The translations under genes and the position numbers were made by a program. Shown in pieces: positions 1-8,950 of a stretch of DNA of 47,970 bases; the first letter of the stretch is position 1, and each line of letters starts with the position of its first letter. The notes beneath the pieces were generated by a model. That model was not told the DNA's origin and searched no databases. It saw only the letters and a program-made list of their open reading frames with translations. Source of the stretch: JBPYFK01 sp051984675 (GTDB lineage Bacteria > Actinomycetota > Actinomycetes > Mycobacteriales > Pseudonocardiaceae); NCBI GenBank assembly GCA_051984675.1, contig JBPYFK010000106.1, positions 1 to 47,970 of the forward strand, in the 5' to 3' direction.

Positions 1-139
1 GCTCGTGTCGCCCGACTCTGGCGCGGCAGTACCGCACCACCAAAGGACGGATTTCGGCTAGCAAGCGCTCGATCGACTGACGATCGCCGTCGACGGCGGC
101 GCTTACAAGAGCGTCCAGCCCGTCCCCCACGTTGGTCAT
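1..139 (-). CDS. shbA: RNA polymerase sigma factor ShbA/SigD, N-terminal part only
   Basis: The ATG is at 139 and the gene runs off the left edge, so only the first 46 residues are visible. They read MTNVGDGLDALVSAAVDGDR, then a stretch containing LVVRYCRARVG, the start of sigma region 2 in the short sigma-70 factors ShbA (Streptomyces) and SigD (Mycobacterium). ShbA drives transcription of the principal sigma factor gene in Streptomyces. The location next to bldM and whiD matches the order known in Streptomyces and supports the call. No strong ribosome binding site is seen before the ATG. Identity rests on a short segment plus context. Confidence 0.75.
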   Translation of the reverse strand, partial: MTNVGDGLDALVSAAVDGDRQSIERLLAEIRPLVVRYCRARVGRHE

Positions 140-629
140 CGCAGACAGCAGCCCTGGTGTTACGTGTTCAAGCGAATCGGATTTCGGCGGCACGGGCGTG
201 CTCCACACGCCGAACCGGGTTCACCGTACCGGGCCAACGAGCGCCCCTGAACAGGGAGTCGCGGGAGCGGGAAGTCGTCGTCACGTTACTAGTGATACCA
301 GATAGCTCACCGCAACCCGAATCTCCGCCGTTTTCCCAGGTCACTCACAAGATCGACAACGGTCGGTGAGCGACCGCGTGCCGGCGGCTCGGCCATCGCG
401 GCGGGGAGAGCGGGACGGCGGCGCCCGGAAACGCACGTTGATCCGATCGGACGATCATGGACCGAGCCGATCATCACCGCGTTCCCGAACGCCGCCGTGA
501 AAGGCGTCACGCCACAGAGGGTTCAGAGCCCCGTGCCCGGCGTAGTGCGACGGGCATCACAGAAGGTGCTCAGTGGCACTCCCGAGGCAGGTCGGGTCAT
601 TTCCCGAGATACGTCGGGCGTCAGGTCGG
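140..629. other. Intergenic region between shbA and bldM, no gene seen
   Basis: This 490-base stretch separates the shbA start from the bldM stop. Open frames on both strands here have no recognisable domain and no good start site. A possible minus-strand promoter for shbA lies at 286-315. I see no terminator hairpin of convincing quality after bldM. Confidence 0.6.
286..315 (-). promoter_or_regulatory. Possible shbA promoter
   Basis: Read on the minus strand: TTGCGG (310-315), an 18-base spacer, then TAGTAA (286-291). It is the best -35/-10-like pair in the long shbA leader, about 150 bases upstream of the ATG. It would leave a long untranslated leader. The match is modest. Confidence 0.3.
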
Positions 630-1226
630 TTACGCGACCAAGCCGCGGCGGAACCCGTGTGCCACGGCCTGCGCCCGGTCGCGGACGCCGAGCTTGCGGA
701 ACAACCTCCTCGCATGGGTCTTGACGGTGTCCTCCGACAGGTACAGCTCGCGGCCGATCTGGCCGTTGCTCTTGCCCTGGCTCATGCCCCGCAGCACCTG
801 CAGCTCACGCTCGGTGAGCTGGACGCCCGGGTCCGAGGGCTGACGTGGAGCGGGCACCGACGTGCTCGCCAGGGTGTGCGCCAGGGCCGCCACCAACTCT
901 GGTCTGGACGCGTCCCAGCGCAGGTACCCCCGCGCGCCGCCGGCGATCGCGGCAGCGATGCTGCCCGCGTCATCGGGAGCCCCGAAGACGATCACGTTCG
1001 CTTGCGGGTGGGCCGAGACAAGCCGCCGGGTGGCCTCCACCCCGTTGGGGACCGCGCGCTGGGTACCCACCAGCACGACGTCCACGGCTTGGCGCGAGTA
1101 CCGACCCAGTAGCTCGTCGCCATGTGCGACACAATCGATCCGGCTCACTCCGGGGACAGCCGACATCACACGAGTGAGCCCTTCCCGGACGCTGCGCCGG
1201 TCATCGCAAATCAGGACCGTCGTCAC
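630..1226 (-). CDS. bldM: BldM-like orphan response regulator (LuxR/NarL family)
   Basis: 198 residues. An N-terminal receiver-like domain (about 1-120) is followed by a LuxR-type helix-turn-helix (about 134-195) containing LTERELQVL and LYLSEDTVKTHARRLFRKLG, nearly identical to BldM of Streptomyces, which activates genes for aerial hyphae and spores. Context with shbA and whiD agrees. The receiver keeps an acidic pair (D8, D9), but the phospho-acceptor position is Gly54 (DVVLVGTQ) and the usual Lys of the GYLHKD segment is Trp (GYLRWD). It therefore looks like a pseudo-receiver. Start is GTG with AAGGAG five bases upstream. Confidence 0.88.
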   Translation of the reverse strand: MTTVLICDDRRSVREGLTRVMSAVPGVSRIDCVAHGDELLGRYSRQAVDVVLVGTQRAVPNGVEATRRLVSAHPQANVIVFGAPDDAGSIAAAIAGGARGYLRWDASRPELVAALAHTLASTSVPAPRQPSDPGVQLTERELQVLRGMSQGKSNGQIGRELYLSEDTVKTHARRLFRKLGVRDRAQAVAHGFRRGLVA

Positions 1227-1574
1227 GGGAACTCCTTCCTGCAGGCGAGTGACGTTCCTCTTCCCCTATCGGACGCAGGTAGGCAAACCTTGACACGATC
1301 CGGTGCTTAATCCGTCAAGTTCCCCACACCGGATGCCACAGCACGGGGATCACCGGAACGGAGCAAGGCCAGGATGAGCAGCGCCACGGCGGCTCAGCGC
1401 CGCGCACGCCGGAACGCTCACCTGCGAAAAAATCACCTGGAAGCACCAACACGAAAATCATTCGACCGAGCCGTGGAATCCCGGACCAGCACCCTAAACC
1501 CCGTTATTGTGATCTCTGTTACATATTACACGGATGGGTGACGTGACGTCCCGGTCGAAAGGCTCCCCGCCGGT
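1227..1574. other. Leader of bldM, no gene seen
   Basis: About 350 bases between the bldM start and the merR-like stop. It contains an inverted repeat CTTGAC/GTCAAG (1289-1294 and 1314-1319) about 63 bases before bldM. On the minus strand it includes TTGACG and, 17 bases later, TGTCAA, a weak promoter candidate. An AT-rich patch lies at about 1515-1535. No ORF in the stretch looks coding. Confidence 0.5.
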
Positions 1575-2711
1575 CTAGCGGAGCACCGTCGCGACGACCC
1601 GCTCGACGGCGTCCGCGACGGCCGGCACCCGTTCGACGTGCAGGGGCAGCGCATCAGCCACCCAGCCCGGACCCGCCGCGAACGCGCGGAACCGCTGACG
1701 CGTGCCCGGAAGGTCGCTGATCAGATGCGGGGCCGCGTTGTGGGTGTGTGAGGCCCAGAGCACGACCGCCGCCGGGGCCGCCCGGCGCACCGCGGCGTCG
1801 AGGCCCTCCTTCGGCAGCGCATCGCCGAACAGCCGGTGGCCGACCTGGCGGGTGGCCAGCGCTGCCGCGACCGAGACGAGTTCCAGCTCCTGGGACTCCC
1901 CCGGCACCGACGCCAGCAGGACCGGCCGGGGATTCAGCGGCGCCGGCGCGTTCGCGATCACCGACCGCAACGCCGTCGAAGCGCAGTCGAGGAGCAACTG
2001 GAGGACCTCCGTCCCGGTACCCGACCGTTGCCGGCGTTCCACGATCGCCTGCAGGACCGGCTGCAGCACCTCCCGCCAGGTCTCTACGACGCCATCGGCC
2101 TCCACGGCTTCGATCAGCAGGTGCTGGGCGGACCACGAATCCAGCGCGAGCGCGGCGCGTCCCAAGCCCCTGGCTCGGGGTCCCGCGCCGGTCAGCCGCA
2201 ACCCCCGCCCACCGGTGTTGCGGACCTCCGGTTCGTCCGGCGGGCTGCCCAGCACACCGGACAGCAGCACGCCGTCCTCGGGGGGCTTCCCATCCGCAGC
2301 GTCCACCACGGGCGCGGGTGGTTGCGCCAGTGGCGCGGTCACCGACCGCGCGTAACGCGCCGCTTCGGCCGGCGAGGCGCCGCGCAGCAGCGCGCGCTGC
2401 ATCTGTTCGAGGCGGGCGACGTCGTCCGGGTCGTAGCGCCGGTGTCGGCCGGAGGTGTGGTCGCTGGGGCCGAGCCCGTACCGGCGATCCCACGTCCGCA
2501 GCGTCGCCGGTGCGACCCCCAGCCGGCGGGCGACCGCGGCCACGGTCAGTCTCGGCTGGTCGGCGGATTCGGGGTGCCCCCGATCTTCACTCGGGCGGGG
2601 CTCTTTGTCGAGCGCTGGTTCCGGCCGCCCCTGCACTGATCCCGACCCGGTTGTCACGAACGCAATGTTCCGGGTGGGTGACACGAAGGGCAAGGCACTC
2701 AGCTTTCTCAT
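1575..2711 (-). CDS. MerR-family regulator with degenerate cobalamin-binding domain
   Basis: 378 residues from the ATG at 2711, which has AGGTGA close upstream; an in-frame start 16 codons earlier lacks one. A MerR helix-turn-helix spans about 55-105 (VAAVARRLGVAPATLRTWDRR). A linker and a C-terminal region of the LitR/CarH photoreceptor-regulator type follow (helical bundle about 185-255, Rossmann-like domain about 262-378). In CarH/LitR the cobalamin is held by a Trp...Glu-His motif in the bundle and a Glu-x-His motif in the Rossmann domain. Here the first is missing (E235-V236, no Trp) and the second is E272-S-Q274. It probably does not bind B12. Divergent to whiD, so it may control it. 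Confidence 0.78.
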   Translation of the reverse strand: MRKLSALPFVSPTRNIAFVTTGSGSVQGRPEPALDKEPRPSEDRGHPESADQPRLTVAAVARRLGVAPATLRTWDRRYGLGPSDHTSGRHRRYDPDDVARLEQMQRALLRGASPAEAARYARSVTAPLAQPPAPVVDAADGKPPEDGVLLSGVLGSPPDEPEVRNTGGRGLRLTGAGPRARGLGRAALALDSWSAQHLLIEAVEADGVVETWREVLQPVLQAIVERRQRSGTGTEVLQLLLDCASTALRSVIANAPAPLNPRPVLLASVPGESQELELVSVAAALATRQVGHRLFGDALPKEGLDAAVRRAAPAAVVLWASHTHNAAPHLISDLPGTRQRFRAFAAGPGWVADALPLHVERVPAVADAVERVVATVLR

Positions 2712-2726
2712 CAGATCACCTGACGG

Positions 2727-2765
2727 TGAACAACTTTTGACGCGATACGTGTTGAACAAGTTTTG
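2727..2765. promoter_or_regulatory. Two direct repeats between merR-like gene and whiD
   Basis: TGAACAACTTTTG at 2727-2739 and TGAACAAGTTTTG at 2753-2765 differ by one base and are 26 bases apart, about two and a half helical turns. On the minus strand each reads CAAAA(C/G)TTGTTCA, which recalls TTGTACA-type sites of LitR-like MerR proteins. They sit just upstream of the merR-like start and overlap the likely -35 of whiD. An autoregulatory operator that also affects whiD is inference. Confidence 0.45.
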
Positions 2766-2780
2766 GCGCGGTTCTACCGT
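2752..2780 (+). promoter_or_regulatory. whiD promoter
   Basis: TTGAAC (2752-2757), a 17-base spacer and TACCGT (2775-2780) form a good housekeeping-type promoter about 70 bases upstream of the whiD ATG. The second merR-side direct repeat covers its -35 element. Confidence 0.5.
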
Positions 2781-2849
2781 AAATCACGCGAGGCCGTGGT
2801 CACGATCACGGCAGGGAGGGGTTCCACCGGCTGGGAGGTGGTTGTCGCA

Positions 2850-3161
2850 ATGGCAGACACTCGACGTCTTCCGGGGCCGAACGCCGATATCTGGGATTGG
2901 CAGATACGTGGTCTGTGCCGAGGCATGGACAGCGCGTACTTCTTCCACCCGGATGGCGAGCGTGGACCGGCCCGCGCCCGGAGGGAGGCGAAGGCAAAGG
3001 AGGTTTGCCAGCGCTGCCCCGTGCTTGAGGAATGCCGTAGGCATGCGTTGACCGTGCAGGAGCCTTACGGCATTTGGGGCGGCCTTTCGGAGTCCGAGCG
3101 CGAGATGATCATCAAGTCCCAGAAGCGCCGGATGGCCGGCGTGGCCGGGGTGGCTGGCTGA
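2850..3161 (+). CDS. whiD: WhiB-family iron-sulfur regulator, WhiD/WhiB3 type
   Basis: 103 residues from the ATG at 2850, with GGGAGGTG nine bases upstream; longer in-frame starts lack this signal. The four cluster-binding cysteines are C23, C53, C56 and C62, in the usual C...C-x2-C-x5-C arrangement. The G-I-W-G-G turn and the basic tail (KSQKRR) follow. Family members carry a [4Fe-4S] cluster and partner the principal sigma factor. WhiD acts in sporulation in Streptomyces and WhiB3 in redox response in Mycobacterium. The place beside groEL and bldM matches both. Convergent with groEL. Confidence 0.92.
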   Translation: MADTRRLPGPNADIWDWQIRGLCRGMDSAYFFHPDGERGPARARREAKAKEVCQRCPVLEECRRHALTVQEPYGIWGGLSESEREMIIKSQKRRMAGVAGVAG

Positions 3162-3278
3162 CCCGAGATCCAGCCCGCCCGGTACCACCGGCGGAGGCGG
3201 CCGGGCCGCGGCCCGGGATGGCTACGAGGGGCGTTATCCCGGACTGCGGACCGGCGGCTTCCACGGGAACCGCACGAA

Positions 3279-3317
3279 CGGTAGGGGCGGCACCTGATCC
3301 AGGTGCCGCCCCTACCG
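3279..3317. terminator. Bidirectional terminator between whiD and groEL
   Basis: A perfect 17-base-pair stem (3279-3295 with 3301-3317) closes on the 5-base loop GATCC. It lies between the convergent stops of whiD and groEL and could end both transcripts. No U-tract follows, as is common in high-GC actinobacteria. Confidence 0.8.
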
Positions 3318-3339
3318 CTGCCAGTGCGTCGGTCAGACG

Positions 3340-4968
<1,629 letters not shown>

Positions 4969-5075
4969 TGTTCAACAGCCCCTTCAGGCCCGTCAGGAAA
5001 CGGGTGGACATGCGACCGCCCCGGCGTCCCCGGGAGGGGACCACACCGGGGCGGCCATACCGACATCTGGGATCG

Positions 5076-5366
5076 TCAGTTGACGACGGCCAGCACGTCG
5101 CGGGCGGAGAGAATCAGGTACTCCTCGCCGTTGTACTTCACCTCAGTACCGCCGTACTTGGAGTAGATGACGACGTCACCCTCCTTGACATCCAGCGGGA
5201 TGCGGTTGCCCTTGTCGTCGATACGGCCCGGGCCGACGGCCAGAACCTTGCCCTCCTGGGGCTTTTCCTTCGCGGTGTCCGGGATGACGATGCCGGACGC
5301 AGTCGTCGTCTCGGCCTCACTCGCCTGGACAACGATTTTGTCCTCGAGCGGCTTGATGCTCGCCAC
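5076..5366 (-). CDS. groS: 10-kDa co-chaperonin GroES
   Basis: 96 residues, full length. It begins ASIKPLEDKIVVQ, has the mobile-loop segment around SEAETTTASGIVIPD (about 17-32), and ends with the EEYLILSARDVLAVV signature. It caps the GroEL ring during folding. First gene of the groES-groEL operon, under the promoter and HrcA operator at 5467-5500. Confidence 0.97.
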   Translation of the reverse strand: MASIKPLEDKIVVQASEAETTTASGIVIPDTAKEKPQEGKVLAVGPGRIDDKGNRIPLDVKEGDVVIYSKYGGTEVKYNGEEYLILSARDVLAVVN

Positions 5367-5466
5367 GGTACGACCTCCGTTGGGGCCTTCGAAGCGTTCG
5401 TTGATTACACGACGGCTCCGTGGCTCCCCGCCGTCGCGGGTGCCGGGGCGCTCCGGCGCCGTTCAT

Positions 5467-5493
5467 CTAGCACTCTACTCATGCGAGTGCCAA
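5467..5493 (-). promoter_or_regulatory. CIRCE element (HrcA operator) of groES-groEL
   Basis: On the minus strand: TTGGCACTC, nine bases, GAGTGCTAG. This is the CIRCE inverted repeat recognised by the heat-shock repressor HrcA, with one mismatch between the arms. It covers the spacer and -10 of the groES promoter, so bound HrcA would block RNA polymerase. Confidence 0.92.
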
Positions 5494-5500
5494 CGCTCAA
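5472..5500 (-). promoter_or_regulatory. groES-groEL promoter
   Basis: On the minus strand: TTGAGC (5495-5500), a 17-base spacer and TAGAGT (5472-5477). The spacer and -10 lie inside CIRCE, which supports the assignment. The leader to the groES ATG is about 100 bases. Confidence 0.7.
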
Positions 5501-5626
5501 CAACCAGGTACGTCTCGGCGCGTCCGCCGATCATCGCGCCCACCAGCGGCATCGAACCCGGGCGGGACGGGCGCGGCCCGTGGATCTGATCGGGATTACC
5601 TGAACCGGCCACACTCGGCGATCGTT

Positions 5627-5659
5627 TTTCCTACCGTCAGGGGCGGTGACGGCAGGAAA
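5627..5659. repeat. Inverted repeat upstream of the YdcF-like gene
   Basis: A 13-base-pair stem with one mismatch (5627-5639 with 5647-5659, loop of 7) lies about 65 bases before the YdcF-like start. It could be an operator, a leader hairpin, or a terminator for transcription arriving from the left. Nothing in the sequence decides between these. Confidence 0.4.
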
Positions 5660-5724
5660 CGGAGTGCGACGTCAAGGCCCGAGTGCCCTGAAAGTGCGTA
5701 CCTCCGAGAGAGGACACTGTTGCG

Positions 5725-6324
5725 GTGGACAAGCGCTGGTGGTGGGTGGTCCTGATCGGCCTGGGCGGGGCGGTCGCCGCTGTGGCGGTCCCGTCCCGGT
5801 GGGCGCGGTCGAACAGCGCGGACCGGATCCTGGGGCCAGAGGACGTGCCGGCCACGGACATCGCGCTGGTGATGGGAGCAGGCGTGCGGCGGGACGGTCA
5901 GCCGACGCCGGTGCTGCGGGGACGGTTGGACGTGGCACGCCAGCTGTATGCGGCCGGCAAGGTGCTGCGCATCCTGGTCAGTGGCAGCTCGGATTCGCGC
6001 GGGTACAGCGAACCGCGGGTGATGCGGGATTACCTCGTCGCGCACGGCGTCTCGAAGGAAGACGTGGACACCGACGAGTTCGGTGTGGACACGTGGCAGT
6101 CGTGCCGCAACGCGGTACACGACTTCCAGATCCGCCGGGCCACCGTGGTCACCAGCGACTTCCACCTGCCACGGGCGGTCGCGCTATGCCGCCGCGCCGG
6201 AATCGACGCCTACGGTGTGGGTCACGACGCGGCGGCGGACGGCCTGCTGCGGGTCGCCGCCAAGGGCTCCCGGCGGGAGGTCCTCGCGACGATCAAGGCG
6301 TTCTGGTGGTGGTGGCGCCGATAA
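5725..6324 (+). CDS. YdcF/SanA-like membrane protein (DUF218)
   Basis: 199 residues from a GTG, with GAGAGGA about 12 bases upstream. An N-terminal hydrophobic segment (about 5-23, WWWVVLIGLGGAVAAVAVP) anchors it, with the rest probably outside the membrane. The DUF218 domain shows the nucleotide-like fold motifs DIALVMGAG, LVSGSSDSRGYSEP, and TVVTSDFHLPRA. SanA/YdcF relatives are linked to envelope integrity, but their reaction is unknown. Monocistronic and convergent with tsaD. The Trp/Arg-rich end (FWWWWRR) is unusual. Confidence 0.85.
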   Translation: MDKRWWWVVLIGLGGAVAAVAVPSRWARSNSADRILGPEDVPATDIALVMGAGVRRDGQPTPVLRGRLDVARQLYAAGKVLRILVSGSSDSRGYSEPRVMRDYLVAHGVSKEDVDTDEFGVDTWQSCRNAVHDFQIRRATVVTSDFHLPRAVALCRRAGIDAYGVGHDAAADGLLRVAAKGSRREVLATIKAFWWWWRR

Positions 6325-6364
6325 GCGCCCTTCGCCGGCGACCTGCGGTTACCGCGACGGACCG

Positions 6365-7411
6365 CTAACGGGCGATGACGGTGCTCACCGGCAGCCCCGG
6401 GTTCGCACCGAGGCCCAGCGGCGACACCTCGGCGTTGGCGGCGACGACGTGCGCGCCGAGCGCGGCGATCATCGCGCCGTTGTCGGTGCACAGCCTCGGC
6501 CGGGGAACACGCAGCGTGATCCCGGCGTCCGCACACCGCTTGGCCGCGAGTTCGGACAGCCGCGAATTCGCCGCCACTCCACCGGAGATCACCATCGTGC
6601 CCACGCCCAGCTCGCGTGCGGCGCGCACGGCTTTCGCGGTGAGCACGTCCGCGACCGCCTCCTGGAAGGAGGCGCAGACATCCGCGACCGGGATCGCCTG
6701 CCCGGCCCGCTGGCGCTGCTCGACCCACCGCGCGACCGCGGTTTTCAAGCCGGAGAAGGAGAAGTCGTGCTTCGAGTCGCGGGGACCGGTCAGCCCGCGC
6801 GGGAACGCGATCGCTTCCGGGTCGCCCTGCTTGGCCATCCGGTCGATGGGCGGACCGCCGGGGTAGGGGAGATCGAGGACCCGGGCGACCTTGTCGTAAG
6901 CCTCGCCAGCGGCGTCGTCGATCGTCGAGCCGATCTCGGTGATCTTCCCGGCGATGTCGTCCACCAGCAGCAACTGGGTGTGCCCACCGGAGACCAGCAG
7001 CGCCAGGCACGGCGACGGGAGCGGCCCGTGCTCGAGGGTGTCCACCGCGACATGGCCGGCGAGATGGTTGACGCCGTAGAGCGGCACGTGCAGCGCCGAG
7101 GCATACGCCTTGGCGGCGGCGAGACCGACCATCAGCGCGCCGGCCAGCCCAGGCCCGGCGGTGACCGCGACCGCGTCCACATCGGACATTCCTAGGCCGG
7201 CTTCGTCGAACGCCCGCCGCGCGGTCGGTTCCATCGCCTGCAGGTGCGCGCGGCTGGCGATTTCCGGTACCACGCCGCCGAAGCGAGCATGTTCGTCCAC
7301 ACTGGACGCCACGGCGTCCGCGAGAAGCTGAACGGTTCCGTCCGAGCGCAGCCGGACCAGGCCGACGCCCGTCTCGTCGCACGAGGTCTCGATGCCGAGC
7401 ACGACGGTCAT
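6365..7411 (-). CDS. tsaD: tRNA threonylcarbamoyladenosine transferase subunit TsaD
   Basis: 348 residues. The ASKHA-fold enzyme transfers the threonylcarbamoyl group to A37 of ANN-decoding tRNAs. The metal-binding H-x3-H motif is at H116/H120 (HLAGH). The start GIETSCDETG and the SGGHTQLL and ISGGVAANSRL segments are typical. The ATG overlaps the rimI stop by four bases (ATGA), so it is translationally coupled as the last gene of tsaB-rimI-tsaD. Confidence 0.97.
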   Translation of the reverse strand: MTVVLGIETSCDETGVGLVRLRSDGTVQLLADAVASSVDEHARFGGVVPEIASRAHLQAMEPTARRAFDEAGLGMSDVDAVAVTAGPGLAGALMVGLAAAKAYASALHVPLYGVNHLAGHVAVDTLEHGPLPSPCLALLVSGGHTQLLLVDDIAGKITEIGSTIDDAAGEAYDKVARVLDLPYPGGPPIDRMAKQGDPEAIAFPRGLTGPRDSKHDFSFSGLKTAVARWVEQRQRAGQAIPVADVCASFQEAVADVLTAKAVRAARELGVGTMVISGGVAANSRLSELAAKRCADAGITLRVPRPRLCTDNGAMIAALGAHVVAANAEVSPLGLGANPGLPVSTVIAR

Positions 7412-7932
7412 GCCACACCATCCTTTTCCGCCCGGTGTCCGGGTTCGCGGCGCATCGTGTGCGCATCCGCCCCGGACGGCTGGTAGTAACGCCTGCGCAG
7501 GCCGACGAATTCGAACCCGTGCTGCTCGTAGAGCTTGATCGCGACGTCGTTGTCGGTGCGCACCTCCAGGAAGGTCGTCGCACCCTGTTCGTCCGCGCGC
7601 GTGAGCAGCGCCCGCAACAGTGCGCGACCGATCCCCGCACCCCGGTGCTGCGGATCGACGGCGATCGTGTGCACCTCGGCTTCGGCGCGCGGGTATCGCC
7701 CGATCACCGCGATGCCCGCGTACCCGAGCAGGTTCCCCGTCCCGTTGTCATAGGCACCCACGTAGTAGGCACCGTGGTCAAGTTCCGAGGCGAAAGCCTT
7801 CTCCGACCACGGGTCGTCACCGGCGAACGCGTACTGCTCGATCTCGGCGCAGCGCCGCAGGTCGGCGCGGTCCAGGAGGGCCAGCCGTACGGGCGCCGGC
7901 TGCGCCGGGGGGCCTGGTCGGTGGTCGGTCAC
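7408..7932 (-). CDS. rimI: Ribosomal-protein alanine N-acetyltransferase RimI
   Basis: 174 residues, GNAT fold. The acetyl-CoA pyrophosphate loop appears as DPQHRGAGIGRALLRALL, preceded by the AEVHTIAV strand. FLEVRTDNDVAIKLYEQHGFEFVGLRRRYY is the RimI-type C-terminal half. Starts with GTG overlapping the tsaB stop by four bases and ends overlapping the tsaD start by four. It acetylates the N-terminus of ribosomal protein S18 in E. coli. In actinobacteria the exact substrate is less certain. Confidence 0.94.
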   Translation of the reverse strand: MTDHRPGPPAQPAPVRLALLDRADLRRCAEIEQYAFAGDDPWSEKAFASELDHGAYYVGAYDNGTGNLLGYAGIAVIGRYPRAEAEVHTIAVDPQHRGAGIGRALLRALLTRADEQGATTFLEVRTDNDVAIKLYEQHGFEFVGLRRRYYQPSGADAHTMRREPGHRAEKDGVA

Positions 7933-8663
7933 GGTCGCTGGCCTCGGGGACTGTCCGTTCCAGAGCTGGCGGGACCGGTCAGGACGGACTTGCGCGGCCC
8001 AGGGGCGTCCGCGTCCGGGCGCCGCAGGTACAGCGCCACCAGCGGCTGCGGCTCACGGCCGGAACGCAGCTCGTCCGCAGCCGCCGTGACCAACCCGTGC
8101 GGGGTGGGGTAGCTGGGGTCGACAGGGCCCAGGCCGAACACCTCGTGGTGCCGGTGTCCGAACTCGCCTGCCGCCGCACTCACCGCAGCGCCATCCAGGT
8201 GTTCGCTGACTTCGACAGGACGGTGGACGTACGGCCCAACCAGTCGCGGCCGGTGACCGTCCGCGCCCGGCTCACCGTAAGCCGCCCAGTACGTCTCCTT
8301 CCGGCGCGCGTCGGTGGCCACCAGCAGCGGCTCACCGGTTTCCGCTGATGCCGCGATCGCGTCGAGGCTGCAGACCGGGTGCACTGGCGCGCCGGTCGCA
8401 TGGCCGAGCGCGGCGGCCGTGACCATGCCGACGCGCAGGCCGGTGAACGGCCCGGGACCCGCACCGACGACGATGGCGTCCGCGTCACCCAGGCCGGCGC
8501 CAGCCTCGTCAAGCGCCTCCAGCAGGTGCGGCATCAACAGCTCGCCGTGGGCTCGGGCGTTGACGGTGACTCGCTGGGCAAGCACGCGGGGCGCGGCGCC
8601 ATCCAGCGCGACGATCCCGGCGGTCACGGCCGGGGTCGAGGTATCGAGTGCAATGACGAGCAC
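7929..8663 (-). CDS. tsaB: t6A synthesis partner protein TsaB (YeaZ)
   Basis: 244 residues from a GTG at 8663, chosen because IALDTSTPAVTAGIV begins there as in other TsaB proteins. An in-frame start 20 codons earlier adds an unrelated tail. The VGAGPGPFTGLRVGM motif is diagnostic. TsaB is the inactive relative of TsaD and holds the TsaD-TsaE complex together. First gene of tsaB-rimI-tsaD. In M. tuberculosis tsaE lies directly upstream; here it is 21 kb away at 29887. Confidence 0.93.
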   Translation of the reverse strand: MLVIALDTSTPAVTAGIVALDGAAPRVLAQRVTVNARAHGELLMPHLLEALDEAGAGLGDADAIVVGAGPGPFTGLRVGMVTAAALGHATGAPVHPVCSLDAIAASAETGEPLLVATDARRKETYWAAYGEPGADGHRPRLVGPYVHRPVEVSEHLDGAAVSAAAGEFGHRHHEVFGLGPVDPSYPTPHGLVTAAADELRSGREPQPLVALYLRRPDADAPGPRKSVLTGPASSGTDSPRGQRP

Positions 8664-8763
8664 GATGTTCCAGGTTACGCCAGGTGATGGAACTGCCCAG
8701 GAGGGGCACCGAGGGTAGAGCACATGACTTGGAGAGGGAGAAGCTGTTGCCGAGTCGGCACGC

Positions 8764-8898
8764 CTACTGAGGCTGTTCCACCGGGAACCCGTGGTTTGCC
8801 GCTGCCCGCGCGAGAGCGTTGTCGTAGGTGATAAACGACGTCAGCTCCGGCCCGATCTCCAGGGCACACACAAGGTGAATCGGGCAGCCTGACGCACG
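8764..8898 (-). pseudogene. Remnant of a VapC-type PIN-domain toxin (C-terminal end)
   Basis: About 44 codons before the stop at 8764 read RASGCPIHLVCALEIGPELT, then SFITYDNALARAAANHGFPVEQ. This is the end of a PIN-domain ribonuclease, where families normally show (R)ASDAIHLA.AL.LG and TYD..LA.AA...G.PV. The N-terminal two thirds with the catalytic acidic residues are absent, and no antitoxin is next to it. It lies at the junction between tsaB and alc, the left edge of the catabolic island. Clear homology pattern, non-functional fragment. Confidence 0.65.
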
Positions 8899-8937
8899 AG
8901 GGCGCCCACGGCGTGCAGGACGGCCGAAGGCGCCCTC
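8898..8937. terminator. Terminator after allB-alc
   Basis: A perfect 9-base-pair inverted repeat (GAGGGCGCC at 8898-8906 with GGCGCCCTC at 8929-8937) lies 13 bases beyond the alc stop on the minus strand. The loop of 22 bases is long, so efficiency is uncertain. Confidence 0.45.
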
Positions 8938-8950
8938 ACGGCGCGCCGGC

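Noticed and set aside
457..843. ORFs in the shbA-bldM gap and opposite bldM
   Set aside because: Overlap with bldM on the other strand and composition of shadow frames; no start signal.
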